A DNA stretch of 36,097 bases from Actinotalea endophytica. Lineage in GTDB: Bacteria > Actinomycetota > Actinomycetes > Actinomycetales > Cellulomonadaceae. A model generated the notes under the pieces. It was not told the origin of the DNA. It saw only the letters and a list, made by a program, of their open reading frames with translations, and ran no database searches. Positions 23,212 through 29,682 of this stretch are shown here, in pieces (position 1 is the stretch's first letter; every line of letters begins with the position of its first letter). The translations under genes and the position numbers were made by a program. The stretch is from NCBI RefSeq assembly GCF_025717005.1, contig NZ_JAOVZU010000012.1:1-36097 (forward strand), given 5' to 3'.

Positions 23212-24359
23212 ATGGCGAGCATCGTCGTGCGCAAGCGCAAGGACGACAGCAGGACCTACCGGATCGCGTACCGGCAGAACGGGAAGCTCTGCTGGACGCC
23301 CACCCTGGAGAACGCCGCCGGCGCCGCAGAGATGCTCCAGGTGGTCGAGCGCCTCGGGCCCGACACCGCGATCGCGATCCTGCGGCAGCGCTCCGGCCGC
23401 GACGCCACCAGCGCCCCACTCCTTCGCGACTGGCCCGACCGACACCTGCAGATGCTCGAAACCGACGCCACGCCCGGCACCATCGCCGAGTACCGGCGCA
23501 TGGCCGCGCGGACCTGGCTCGACCGGCTCGGCCCGCTCCCCGTCGACGCGATCACCCGCGACGCGGTCCGGGAGTGGGTCGGCTGGCAGCGCAAGCAGTC
23601 CACCCAACGCGGCCGGCCGTACTCGGCGAAGTCGATCCGCAACGCCCACGGGCTGCTGTCCGCCGTCTGGCGAGTGCCGTCGAAGCCGGGCACCTGCAGG
23701 CCAACCCAGCACGAGGCGTGCGGCTCCCATCCGACCAGGCCGACGCCGAGATGGAGATCTTCACCGACCAGGAGTCGACGCGGTTCATCGTCGCCGTCGA
23801 CCCGCACTACCAGCCCCTCACGCGCTTCCTGCTCGCGACCGGCTGCCGGTTCGGCGAGGCCGCCGCCGTCCAGGCGGGCGACCTCGACCCGGATGCGCGC
23901 ACCGTCCGGATTCGGCGGGCGTGGAAGAAGGGCGAGACCGGGGTCTACCTCGGCGCGCCGAAGACCCGGCGCAGCACCCGGGCCGTCGTGCTCCCACCCG
24001 CCCTCGCCAGCGAGCTCGCCGATCTCGCCTCCGGCCTGACCCACGACGAGTTGCTCTTCACCTCTCGACAGGGCCGGCGAATCCAGGCGCAGCACTACCG
24101 CGAGCGCTTCTGGCTCCCGGCGCTCGAACGAGCCGGGATCACCAAGCACCTGACGCCCCACTCGCTCCGGCACACCGGCGCGTCCTGGCTCCTGGCGCGC
24201 AACGTCTCACCGATCGTCGTCCAGCACCGCCTCGGGCACGAATCGCTGTCCACGACGTCGAAGGTCTACGCCCATCTCCTGACCGACGAGCAGCTCGGCG
24301 CCGCGGCCGCAATGGACGCAGCGACAAGCCGACCCGCCGAGCTCGTCCCGGCGACCTAG
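23212..24359 (+). pseudogene. int: Tyrosine recombinase (integrase), interrupted by a -1 frameshift
   Basis: The N-terminal half reads from atg 23212 (arm-binding MASIVVRKRKDD..., core-binding TIAEYRRMAARTWLDRL, SAKSIRNAHGLLSAV). The catalytic half continues in another frame from about 23667 (LASAVEAGHLQANPARGV, first Arg in ATGCRFGEAA, HSLRHTGASW with His and Arg, LGHESLSTTSKVYAHL with the nucleophile Tyr). Joining LLSAV to LASAVEAGHL gives a normal integrase of about 382 residues, so one base is missing near 23667. No slippery heptamer is evident. Either the gene is dead, or the assembly has an error. The gene lies 108 bases from attL and would act on the 27-bp att core. Confidence 0.88.
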
Positions 24360-24455
24360 ACCGTCACCGCGACCTCGGCCCGCGTGCTCGCGTCGCCCAG
24401 CAGTGTGGGAACCCAGAGCCCGGCGCGGGTGACTTCGCGAGGAGGCGCTGGGACG

Positions 24456-24815
24456 ATGCACCCCGTGGCTAGCCTTCGGCACTGTGCACTCTGCGGTGCT
24501 GGAACCCGCGACGGCCTGCTCGTCTGCGACAGATGCCTTCCCGATGGACACCTCCGGCAGCACGCGACGATGCGCGTGGGCCGCGGCGAGCGCAACCCGA
24601 TCACGATGACGCTGCGCGTCGGCACACCGCCGGTTCTCAAGGTCACGATGAAGGTCGAGTGGAACCACGATCGCGCCCGGTACGAAGACAAGTTCCTGAT
24701 CTTCGATCGACGCACCGGTCGCTACATCGAGCGGTGGCGAGACCGCGAGACCGGGGAAGTCTCGTGGGAGAGGGACGTCGACCGGAAGGACCAATCGGCG
24801 CACGGCCAGCCCTGA
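24456..24815 (+). CDS. Zinc-ribbon-like protein of unknown function
   Basis: 119 residues. Residues about 10-27 hold two Cys pairs (CALCGAG...LVCDRCLP), a likely zinc ribbon. The rest is a basic, beta-rich segment (ITMTLRVGTPPVLKVTMKVEWN, DKFLIFDRRTGRYIERWRDRETGEVSWERDV) with no recognised domain. Atg 24456 is preceded by ggagg at 24441-24445. It directly follows the integrase and is element cargo. Nucleic-acid binding is plausible from the zinc ribbon and charge, but this is inference. Confidence 0.65.
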   Translation: MHPVASLRHCALCGAGTRDGLLVCDRCLPDGHLRQHATMRVGRGERNPITMTLRVGTPPVLKVTMKVEWNHDRARYEDKFLIFDRRTGRYIERWRDRETGEVSWERDVDRKDQSAHGQP

Positions 24816-24841
24816 GCCCGCGACGTGGCTTGCCGGGGCGA

Positions 24842-25138
24842 CTAGATCGGCTCGACGAGCGCAGCCGGCACCCACGCGTTCCACGGGTCCGGCATCCCAC
24901 GGTCCTGCCGCACGCAGACGACGTCGCGCGCGGCCGCTGCCTGCTCCAGCTCGAGCGTCACCTCGTCGCCTCCGTAGGTGCGCCAGCGCACGCGCACCCG
25001 GCGTGGTCGGTCGAGCATGCGCGAGGACTTCGGGTCGCCGACCGTGACGAGCAGATCGGCGTGGGGGACGAGCGCGGGATGGATCACCCGGCCAGCATGC
25101 TTCGCTGCCCTCAAGATCGCACAACCTTGCGCTAGCAC
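24842..25138 (-). CDS. Small protein of unknown function, divergent from the HTH gene
   Basis: Up to 98 residues; the well-behaved part begins near VIHPALVPHADLLVTVGDPKSS and continues with RRVRVRWRTYGGDEVTLEL and a Trp-containing end (DPWNAWVPAALVEPI). The start is uncertain: gtg 25138, ttg 25111 or gtg 25087. No family recognised. It is transcribed away from the HTH protein gene, and the palindrome at 25126-25141 overlaps its presumed start, so the pair may be co-regulated. Confidence 0.5.
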   Translation of the reverse strand: MLAQGCAILRAAKHAGRVIHPALVPHADLLVTVGDPKSSRMLDRPRRVRVRWRTYGGDEVTLELEQAAAARDVVCVRQDRGMPDPWNAWVPAALVEPI

Positions 25139-25141
25139 AAG
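25126..25141. promoter_or_regulatory. 16-bp near-perfect palindrome, candidate operator
   Basis: cttgcgctagcacaag is a palindrome with a single mismatched pair (25130/25137). It overlaps the -35 of the promoter driving the HTH gene and the start region of the divergent gene, the normal place for an autorepressor site. Confidence 0.5.
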
Positions 25142-25155
25142 GTGACACGTAGGCT
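25127..25155 (+). promoter_or_regulatory. Promoter of the HTH gene (TTGCGC, 17 bp, TAGGCT)
   Basis: -35 ttgcgc at 25127-25132 and -10 taggct at 25150-25155 are separated by the optimal 17 bases; transcription would start near 25162, leaving about 33 bases of leader with cagga before the atg. The -35 lies in the palindrome at 25126-25141. Confidence 0.55.
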
Positions 25156-25194
25156 GGACTTGTTCACGAGATACTGAATTCAGGAGCTCCCGCG

Positions 25195-25614
25195 ATGGCC
25201 GCCAGCTACAACGTCGTGGTCGACATCGGCCGCGTCGACCCGGTCGCCCTCGACCTCGACCCGCTCGCCGAGCTCCATGCCGTCGCCGCCGGCACCTGCT
25301 ACGGCACGCTCGAGCTCATCCTCACCCTGCCCGCCGAGGACTTGCGCCAGGCCGCATCCCTCGGCTGGTCCGTCGTGAAGGCCGCCGGCCACGAGCCGCA
25401 GGCGCTCACGGTGATGACGATCGCGGATTTCGACCTGCGGTGGGGTCTGGACGAGCCTGCCACGATCACCGTGCGCGAGGCCGCCGAGCTGCTCGGCGTC
25501 TCCCCGCAGGCGGTCCGGCAGCGCCTGGACTCCGGGTCCCTGCCCGGCGAGCGCCGCGGCCGCGACTGGCACCTGCCCAAGCGTGCGATCGAGCGGCTCG
25601 CGGACGAGTCGTAG
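25195..25614 (+). CDS. HTH DNA-binding protein (excisionase/MerR-type), element regulator candidate
   Basis: 139 residues. The C-terminal 50 residues form a MerR/excisionase-like winged helix: TVREAAELLGVSPQAVRQRL (helix-turn-helix), DSGSLPGERRGRDWHLPKRA (wing) and a final helix. The N-terminal 85 residues (SYNVVVDIGRVDPVALDL...VVKAAGHEPQALTVMTIADF) form an alpha/beta region I do not recognise. Caggag sits 9-14 bases before atg 25195. It could be the recombination directionality factor of the integrase or the repressor acting at the palindrome 25126-25141. Confidence 0.75.
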   Translation: MAASYNVVVDIGRVDPVALDLDPLAELHAVAAGTCYGTLELILTLPAEDLRQAASLGWSVVKAAGHEPQALTVMTIADFDLRWGLDEPATITVREAAELLGVSPQAVRQRLDSGSLPGERRGRDWHLPKRAIERLADES

Positions 25615-25622
25615 ACGACCGG

Positions 25623-25656
25623 ACGCCCCGTCCGCAGGGGGCGCTCGACGGGGCGT
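25623..25656. terminator. Hairpin after the HTH gene
   Basis: acgccccgtc (25623-25632) and gacggggcgt (25647-25656) pair perfectly over 10 bp with a 14-base loop, just after the stop codon at 25614. Confidence 0.7.
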
Positions 25657-25775
25657 TCGGGGCCTCGCTCGCGCATTCATGTGGGGGGCGGGCCAGGCGC
25701 AACGTTAGGTCTGCCTAAGTCGGCGGCGTCCGGGCCGTTGGTCCCTTCCTCACCCGGATGGATGAACGACGAGAT

Positions 25776-25821
25776 CGCCCCCTCCCAGCCGTGAGCCAGG
25801 GGCTCAGGCCGGGAGGGGGCG
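25776..25821. terminator. Long nested hairpin downstream of the 25925-26932 gene
   Basis: Outer arms cgccccctccc (25776-25786) and gggagggggcg (25811-25821) are perfectly complementary; an inner stem tgagcc (25792-25797) and ggctca (25801-25806) caps it. It can terminate the minus-strand gene ending at 25925, though 104 bases away. A sister hairpin with the same inner core is at 27008-27050. The rest of the 310-bp gap 25615-25924 holds no clear gene. Confidence 0.65.
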
Positions 25822-25924
25822 GTGCGGTGAGGTGGTGGGTGTCTACTCCCGGCCCCCGAGCACCTTGATGCGTCGGTGGATCGAATCGCCGCGGCGGTGG
25901 TGATGGTCACCGTGTCGCTGTCGG

Positions 25925-26932
25925 TCAGGGCGGTTGCCGGCGGAGCTGACTGCTGAGGATGTTGCCCCCCGACCAAGTGGTTGGCGGAATCGACTCGTAC
26001 CTGATGAGCTCGACGGGCTCCCCCTCTTCGGTGCCTGGGACCCAGGAGATGTGGAGCGGCGCCGACCCGCCGATGACCGCCGGCGGCTGAACCATGTGGT
26101 TCGTGATGACCCAGGGGGTGAACGCCTGCCGCGCGACGCCGCGCGCGGGGTCCTGGCGGTAGCGGACGCGGAAGAGTGGCGACCCGAAGGGATCGTGGGT
26201 GATCGCCATGACGTCGGTTCCGATCGCTCCGCCACCGGGAGACGACGCCGCGAGGCGAATGTGCTCGGAGAGAAACTCCTCAGCAGACTCATCCGTGAGC
26301 TCGGGAAGCCCGGTCCGGTACCGCTCACGGAACGCTGCGAGCGTGTCCTTGACCCCGACGGTGGATCCGATCGCCGCGAAATCCACGGACCGGAGCGGGG
26401 CCCGGCGGAGGGCTCGATAGCGGTGCCGCGGCCCGACGGTCGTGCACTCTTGGTCATCGCCTCTGATCGATGCGGTCCACAAGAACGTGCGCGGGGGTGC
26501 ACCGACGCGCAAGGCCCTGGCCGTGAATGTCCAGCCGGACGCGAGCAGTTCGATGCCATGCTCGCGAATCGGGGCTGGCTCCTTCGGGAACACCGCACCG
26601 AGGCGGGTGGCCACGGCGGCGAGTGCTAGCCCGACCCGAATCCGCTGTGGGAGTGGGCCTCCCGTGATCGCCGGTGCGAGAGGGCCTCGGGGGCCGGGAG
26701 TTGATGGGCGGCCGGTGATGGTCTCGGCGAGCCACTGATCGGTCGGCGTACCTTCGATGAAGGCGCTCCCCGCGTAGGACAGGGTGATCTCCCCGTCGTC
26801 GGCGATGACGATCACCGACTTGTTGGAGTAGAGGTCCCAGGGCGTGAACGTCTCGCCCGACTTCACCGTTAGGAGGCGATCGCCGACCTGGGTGATGTAG
26901 CACGGCGTCGCGACTACCAGGTGCTGCGTCAT
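25925..26932 (-). CDS. Unrecognised 335-residue protein, possible Ntn-hydrolase-like N-terminus
   Basis: I do not recognise this family with confidence. No signal peptide or membrane segment. The first 75 residues include SNKSVIVIADDGEITLSYAGSAFIEGTPTDQWLAE, whose strand-strand-helix pattern is reminiscent of proteasome-like Ntn hydrolases; this is a weak impression. The central part is mixed alpha/beta and the C-terminus has TDVMAITHDPFGSPLFRVRY and HISWVPGTEEGEPVELIRY. The gene has its own promoter-like TACCCT (minus strand, 26971-26966), a gggggt ribosome binding site and a terminator hairpin. That makes it an autonomous cassette between phage-like genes, as in phage morons. Codon use is less extreme in GC than the chromosome. 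Confidence 0.6.
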   Translation of the reverse strand: MTQHLVVATPCYITQVGDRLLTVKSGETFTPWDLYSNKSVIVIADDGEITLSYAGSAFIEGTPTDQWLAETITGRPSTPGPRGPLAPAITGGPLPQRIRVGLALAAVATRLGAVFPKEPAPIREHGIELLASGWTFTARALRVGAPPRTFLWTASIRGDDQECTTVGPRHRYRALRRAPLRSVDFAAIGSTVGVKDTLAAFRERYRTGLPELTDESAEEFLSEHIRLAASSPGGGAIGTDVMAITHDPFGSPLFRVRYRQDPARGVARQAFTPWVITNHMVQPPAVIGGSAPLHISWVPGTEEGEPVELIRYESIPPTTWSGGNILSSQLRRQPP

Positions 26933-26965
26933 GACACACCCCCGTGTCGGGTCAACCTCGTCTGC

Positions 26966-26971
26966 AGGGTA
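26966..26971 (-). promoter_or_regulatory. -10 hexamer TACCCT upstream of the 25925-26932 gene
   Basis: On the minus strand TACCCT lies 33 bases before the atg at 26932, with a purine-rich gggggt as ribosome binding site between. It suggests independent transcription from the upstream tail-like gene. Confidence 0.4.
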
Positions 26972-27007
26972 CCCAGAGTGCCGAGACGCACGCTGAAGCC
27001 TGAATCC

Positions 27008-27050
27008 GCCTCATCCCGGCCGTGAGCCGAGGCTCAGGTCGGGAGGAGGC
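27008..27050. terminator. Nested hairpin downstream of the tail-like gene
   Basis: Arms gcctcatcccggcc (27008-27021) and ggtcgggaggaggc (27037-27050) pair at 12 of 14 positions, with an inner stem tgagcc/ggctca around a 2-base loop. It lies 22 bases beyond the stop codon of the minus-strand gene ending at 27072. It shares its core with the hairpin at 25776-25821. Confidence 0.7.
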
Positions 27051-27071
27051 GTTGTTCATCGGGGTAGTGCG

Positions 27072-27722
27072 CTACTGCCAGCGGTCTCCGATGCGCACGA
27101 GTTCGCCGACGCGGCGGGTCGCGGTGACGGCGGGCAGGGCGATCGTTCCCGTGGCGGTGTCGACGTCGTCGGTCAGGGAGACCCCGATGGTGTGCCCGGT
27201 GCCGTCGTCGTCGAACACGAAGACCCCGGGCGTGACCTGCTCGTAGGTCAGGCCGTCGGCGTCAGTGATGGCGAAGGTCGGGGTGCCGGTGTGGGTGGAG
27301 CCGCGGGCGTCGATGACGTTGCCGACGCGCGCCAGGACGAGGGTGGGCGCGGTGAGGAGCTCGTCGAACACGGCGGGCGCGGTGAGCTGGTCGACGCGCA
27401 GGTCATCCAGGTCCATGACGGACCATCCGCCGGCGTTGGTGACGCCGCCGAGGGGGGTGGCGTCGGCGATGTCGGTGGCGACGAGCTTCACGGTGAACGC
27501 CCCGGTCGCGTCCAGGGTGACCGTGATGGGCTTCGGCACGAGCGTGGTCGGGGGCACCGCGGTGCCCAGGAGCACGGCCGTGGTCGACGGCGTGAAGGTG
27601 ACCGTGCCCGCCATCGCGGCGGCGTCGGGCAGGTCGTCCGCGTCGGCGCTGTCCGTCGTGGCGGCGATCAGACGCCCGATGACGGTGCCGTAGACGATCG
27701 GGTCAGGCAGCGTGGTGGACAC
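27072..27722 (-). CDS. Phage tail-associated protein (tail tip/fibre type)
   Basis: 216 residues, beta-rich and acidic. The start LPDPIVYGTVIGRLIAATTDSADADD, followed by GTVTFTPSTTAVLLGT, PKPITVTLDATGAFTVKLVATD and a final Asp-rich beta region, resembles the small tail-fibre or tail-tip proteins of actinobacteriophages, which begin with a similar G-x-V-x-G-R-L-I segment. It lies next to a holin-like gene in the same orientation, as at the end of phage late operons. No enzymatic motif. It ends 22 bases before a hairpin. Family assignment is from pattern memory, so moderate. Confidence 0.65.
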   Translation of the reverse strand: MSTTLPDPIVYGTVIGRLIAATTDSADADDLPDAAAMAGTVTFTPSTTAVLLGTAVPPTTLVPKPITVTLDATGAFTVKLVATDIADATPLGGVTNAGGWSVMDLDDLRVDQLTAPAVFDELLTAPTLVLARVGNVIDARGSTHTGTPTFAITDADGLTYEQVTPGVFVFDDDGTGHTIGVSLTDDVDTATGTIALPAVTATRRVGELVRIGDRWQ

Positions 27723-27761
27723 GGGTCACCTCCGAGCTCGCCGGGCTGGTGCTGGGTGCAG

Positions 27762-28121
27762 CTACGCCGCGAGCGCGACGTCGGTCTTGTTGGGCAGGGC
27801 GCCGACGCCGATCGCTCCGAGCGCGGCGAGCGCGACGGTGATCCAGTCCGACAGGGAGACCGCGGCCCAGCCGTTGACGTCGGCGCGGATCACGACCAGG
27901 GCGCCGAGTCCGGCTCCGGTGAACGCGACGATGCCCTTGGCGTAGGCGCGGATCCCGGTGTCGAGGTTCGGCACGAGGTAGACCTCGGCTGCGGTGACGA
28001 CGGCGATCGCGATGTTGATGGCCTCGACCGGGGTCACGATCCCGTCGGTGGTCGCGGCGCCGAGCACGGCGAGCGCGGACGCGATGATCGCGACGATGGC
28101 ATTGGTGTAGGTGGTGAGCAT
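27762..28121 (-). CDS. Holin-like membrane protein
   Basis: 119 residues with three or four hydrophobic segments (about 6-22, 30-50, 66-82, 92-108) and a short end GVGALPNKTDVALAA, a pattern common in holins of actinobacteriophages, which usually lie by the tail and lysin genes. aggagtc lies 5-11 bases before atg 28121. Its start is only 10 bases after the stop of the small membrane gene 28132-28257. No endolysin is present in the element, so if it is a holin it lacks a partner here. Confidence 0.6.
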   Translation of the reverse strand: MLTTYTNAIVAIIASALAVLGAATTDGIVTPVEAINIAIAVVTAAEVYLVPNLDTGIRAYAKGIVAFTGAGLGALVVIRADVNGWAAVSLSDWITVALAALGAIGVGALPNKTDVALAA

Positions 28122-28131
28122 GAGGGACTCC

Positions 28132-28257
28132 TCAGGGGTTGACGATCACGCCGGCGAACCCGGCGAGGGCGAGTAGGGCGGCGACCAGGAACGGCACCCA
28201 CCAGGCCCGGGAGAGCCGCCAGGGTGGCGTGTGTGCGGGCCGGTGGTCGTCGGTCAT
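28132..28257 (-). CDS. 41-residue single-pass membrane protein
   Basis: A polar N-terminus (MTDDHRPAHTPPWRLSRAW) is followed by one hydrophobic helix of about 18 residues. Small one-helix proteins are frequently encoded next to holins. Atg 28257 is chosen because the upstream extension is unlike a protein. It is probably in one operon with the holin-like gene: the gap from its stop to the holin atg is 10 bases. Confidence 0.5.
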   Translation of the reverse strand: MTDDHRPAHTPPWRLSRAWWVPFLVAALLALAGFAGVIVNP

Positions 28258-28424
28258 CAGAGCTCCGACCGGTGTGACTCGGGTCCTAGCCAGTGAACGT
28301 GCATCGGAGGACGCTGTACGTGCGCGTCGCCGCGCCACCGGCGGCCATGGTGGCTTCGGCGCACCCCGACAGCGTGCAGTCCTTGATCTGCACACGAGCG
28401 ACGAAGGAAGGAAGCTGGATCACG

Positions 28425-28757
28425 ATGCCCTCCGATGACAAGTCCTACGAAGATCGAGTTGTCTATCTGACTGACCTGATCGATCGGACCGGCCCGCCGC
28501 GTCCCCTGGACGGCTTCACCTTCGTCCGATGTGTGCTGCGTGGACCCGTGGTCTTGGCCCCGATGGATGGGTTCCACATGTCCGGGTGCCGTCTCGATAC
28601 CCCAAGCGCGGATGCGATGTTCTACGAGATCGAACCCGGGTACCACCTCGGGATCGTGCCGGTGATGAACTGGACGATGGAGGACTGCACCCTTGAAAAC
28701 GTCGCCCTCGCCGGGTCGGCGGAGCTTAGGGCGATGCTCCTGGGAGGCACGAGCTAG
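28425..28757 (+). CDS. Unrecognised protein, beta-helix-like pattern, opposite strand to its neighbours
   Basis: 110 residues. A short charged N-terminus (SDDKSYEDRVVYLTDLID) is followed by repeated short strands with aromatic and Cys residues at regular spacing (FTFVRCVLRGPVVLAP, FHMSGCRLDT, WTMEDCTLENVAL), which suggests a small right-handed beta-helix or pentapeptide-like fold. No family recognised. aaggaag lies about 12-20 bases before atg 28425. It is the only plus-strand gene among minus-strand late genes and is lower in GC, so probably cargo acquired separately. Confidence 0.6.
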   Translation: MPSDDKSYEDRVVYLTDLIDRTGPPRPLDGFTFVRCVLRGPVVLAPMDGFHMSGCRLDTPSADAMFYEIEPGYHLGIVPVMNWTMEDCTLENVALAGSAELRAMLLGGTS

Positions 28758-28777
28758 CCTCCGGAGGTTCCGCCCGG

Positions 28778-29146
28778 TCAGATCCCGATGAGCAGGCCGA
28801 CGATGCGGTCAGCCATCGCGACGAAGACCGTGGTCACGACCGCGAGGCCTGCGATGACGACCCCGACGATCTGCCAGGCGGCCATCCGGGGCGCCGGTGG
28901 CGGGATTGCGGCGATCTGCGTCGTGTGTTCGGTGAGCGTGCTCGCGTGCGCGTTCAGACGCGTGTCGTGCACGTCGAGGCGCCGGGCGTGCTCAGCCAGC
29001 GTCGCCGTGTGAGTAGCGAGGGCGGCGTCGAGCTTGCCCTCGAGCCGGGCCGCGCTCGGCCGGCCCGGGGTCGACGGCGTCCCGGTTCTGATCGCGCGGG
29101 CAGCGGCGAAGCTAGAACGCCAGGAGGACGGGTCGCTCGTGTTCAC
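28778..29146 (-). CDS. Coiled-coil protein with C-terminal membrane anchor
   Basis: 122 residues. A heptad-like His/Leu/Thr-rich segment (LEGKLDAALATHTATLAEHARRL then VHDTRLNAHASTLTEH) is followed by one hydrophobic segment IVGVVIAGLAVVTTVFVAM near the end. Such proteins with a coiled coil and one transmembrane helix lie in phage lysis cassettes as holin accessories. The start is uncertain: gtg 29146 has no ribosome binding site. Function unknown. Confidence 0.5.
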   Translation of the reverse strand: MNTSDPSSWRSSFAAARAIRTGTPSTPGRPSAARLEGKLDAALATHTATLAEHARRLDVHDTRLNAHASTLTEHTTQIAAIPPPAPRMAAWQIVGVVIAGLAVVTTVFVAMADRIVGLLIGI

Positions 29147-29202
29147 GGATGCCGAGCGTGCTCAGATGCGCGAGGTCCTCCTGGAGACGATCGACGGGAA
29201 CC

Positions 29203-29376
29203 TCACGACAGATGGTTCTCCAGCGCCCACCAGACGCAATCTGCCTCGTGCTGCGGGCTGAGGTCGCTCCTCACGAGGATCACGTGGTGCGGCTTGACGA
29301 CCGAGACCTCGACCGCGAGGTCCGGGACGCGGTACACCCACATCCCGAGTGCTGCTGCCATCTCCTGAGCCGTCAT
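29203..29376 (-). CDS. Small protein of unknown function (57 residues)
   Basis: I chose atg 29376 because aggagg lies 12-17 bases upstream on the minus strand; an upstream start at 29484 would give 93 residues. The product has TAQEMAAALGMWVYRVPDLAVEV and VILVRSDLSPQHEADCVWWALENHLS. The ending is faintly like the active-site helix of ImmA/IrrE peptidases but lacks the HExxH metal motif, so I do not assign it. It is the last minus-strand gene before attR, and the CRP-like palindrome at 29470-29485 is upstream. Confidence 0.4.
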   Translation of the reverse strand: MTAQEMAAALGMWVYRVPDLAVEVSVVKPHHVILVRSDLSPQHEADCVWWALENHLS

Positions 29377-29469
29377 CCTGCGCCGCGCCTCCTCTACCAC
29401 CGCGTGGGGCAAAGCATGGCGAGGCGCACGGACACGACAGCTAGATCTGATCATCCGAACGGGTGAGGA

Positions 29470-29485
29470 TGTGACGCACGTCACA
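29470..29485. promoter_or_regulatory. CRP/GlxR-type palindrome TGTGA-N6-TCACA
   Basis: tgtgacgcacgtcaca is a perfect 7-bp inverted repeat with a 2-base centre and matches the CRP/GlxR consensus exactly. It lies 94 bases upstream of the small minus-strand gene and 123 bases before attR. Confidence 0.5.
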
Positions 29486-29607
29486 CTATCTGCGCGTTAC
29501 CGAGGCAACGGGGTCGACCCGGCTCAAGCAGGAAACTGTCCGGTCGGGCTGTTGGGATGACCAGGGCAGATGGCATGATCTGAGCACGAAAGCGCACGTC
29601 AGGTAGC

Positions 29608-29634
29608 CGGGTTCAAGTCCCGTCAGCCACCCCA
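29608..29634 (+). repeat. attR: 27-bp copy of the tRNA-His 3' end
   Basis: Identical to 23077-23103. Only the T-arm, acceptor 3' strand and CCA of the tRNA are present, so this is not a functional tRNA gene. It marks the right end of the element. Confidence 0.9.
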
Positions 29635-29638
29635 TCCG

Positions 29639-29667
29639 CACCCCGTCCGGTCCAGCCGGGCGGGGTG
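29639..29667. terminator. Hairpin beyond attR, original tRNA-His terminator and/or orn terminator
   Basis: caccccg (29639-29645) pairs with cggggtg (29661-29667), with an inner ccgg/ccgg stem. It is next to attR, where tRNA-His would have ended before insertion, and between it and the minus-strand orn gene. Confidence 0.7.
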
Positions 29668-29682
29668 TCGCGCTTCTCGGGC

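Larger units (their letters stand above)
23077..29634. mobile_element. Integrated element at tRNA-His (reduced prophage or integrative element)
   Basis: Bounded by the 27-bp att repeats, the element is about 6.5 kb. It starts with a tyrosine integrase gene next to attL, as expected. Contents in order: frameshifted integrase, zinc-ribbon protein, a divergent pair with a candidate operator and a HTH protein, then mostly minus-strand genes: an unrecognised 335-residue protein, a phage-tail-like protein, holin-like and small membrane proteins, an orphan plus-strand gene, a coiled-coil membrane protein and a short protein. There is no terminase, portal, capsid or replication gene, so it cannot be a complete phage. 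The chromosomal hairpin that should terminate tRNA-His is found just beyond attR (29639-29667), which supports insertion at this point. Confidence 0.88.

Noticed and set aside
23660-23675. Programmed -1 ribosomal frameshift in the integrase
   Set aside because: No X-XXY-YYZ slippery heptamer or following pseudoknot could be seen; a mutation or base-calling error is simpler.
25843-25960. Remnant of a phage tail Ig-like domain on the minus strand (TDSDTVTITTAAAI)
   Set aside because: A short frame with this phrase exists but it overlaps the end of the 25925 gene and breaks within a few codons; too weak to list as a pseudogene.
27072-28257. A tailocin or complete phage lysis module
   Set aside because: No endolysin, sheath, tube or baseplate proteins are present; only a tail-like protein and holin-like membrane proteins.
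29034-29261. Plus-strand gene at 29034-29261
   Set aside because: Some helical character, but it overlaps two better-supported minus-strand genes and has no convincing ribosome binding site.
29203-29376. ImmA/IrrE-type metallopeptidase
   Set aside because: The tail is reminiscent but the HExxH zinc motif is absent and the protein is too short.
29608-29634. A second tRNA-His gene
   Set aside because: Only the 3' third is present, without D-arm or anticodon; it is the attR copy.
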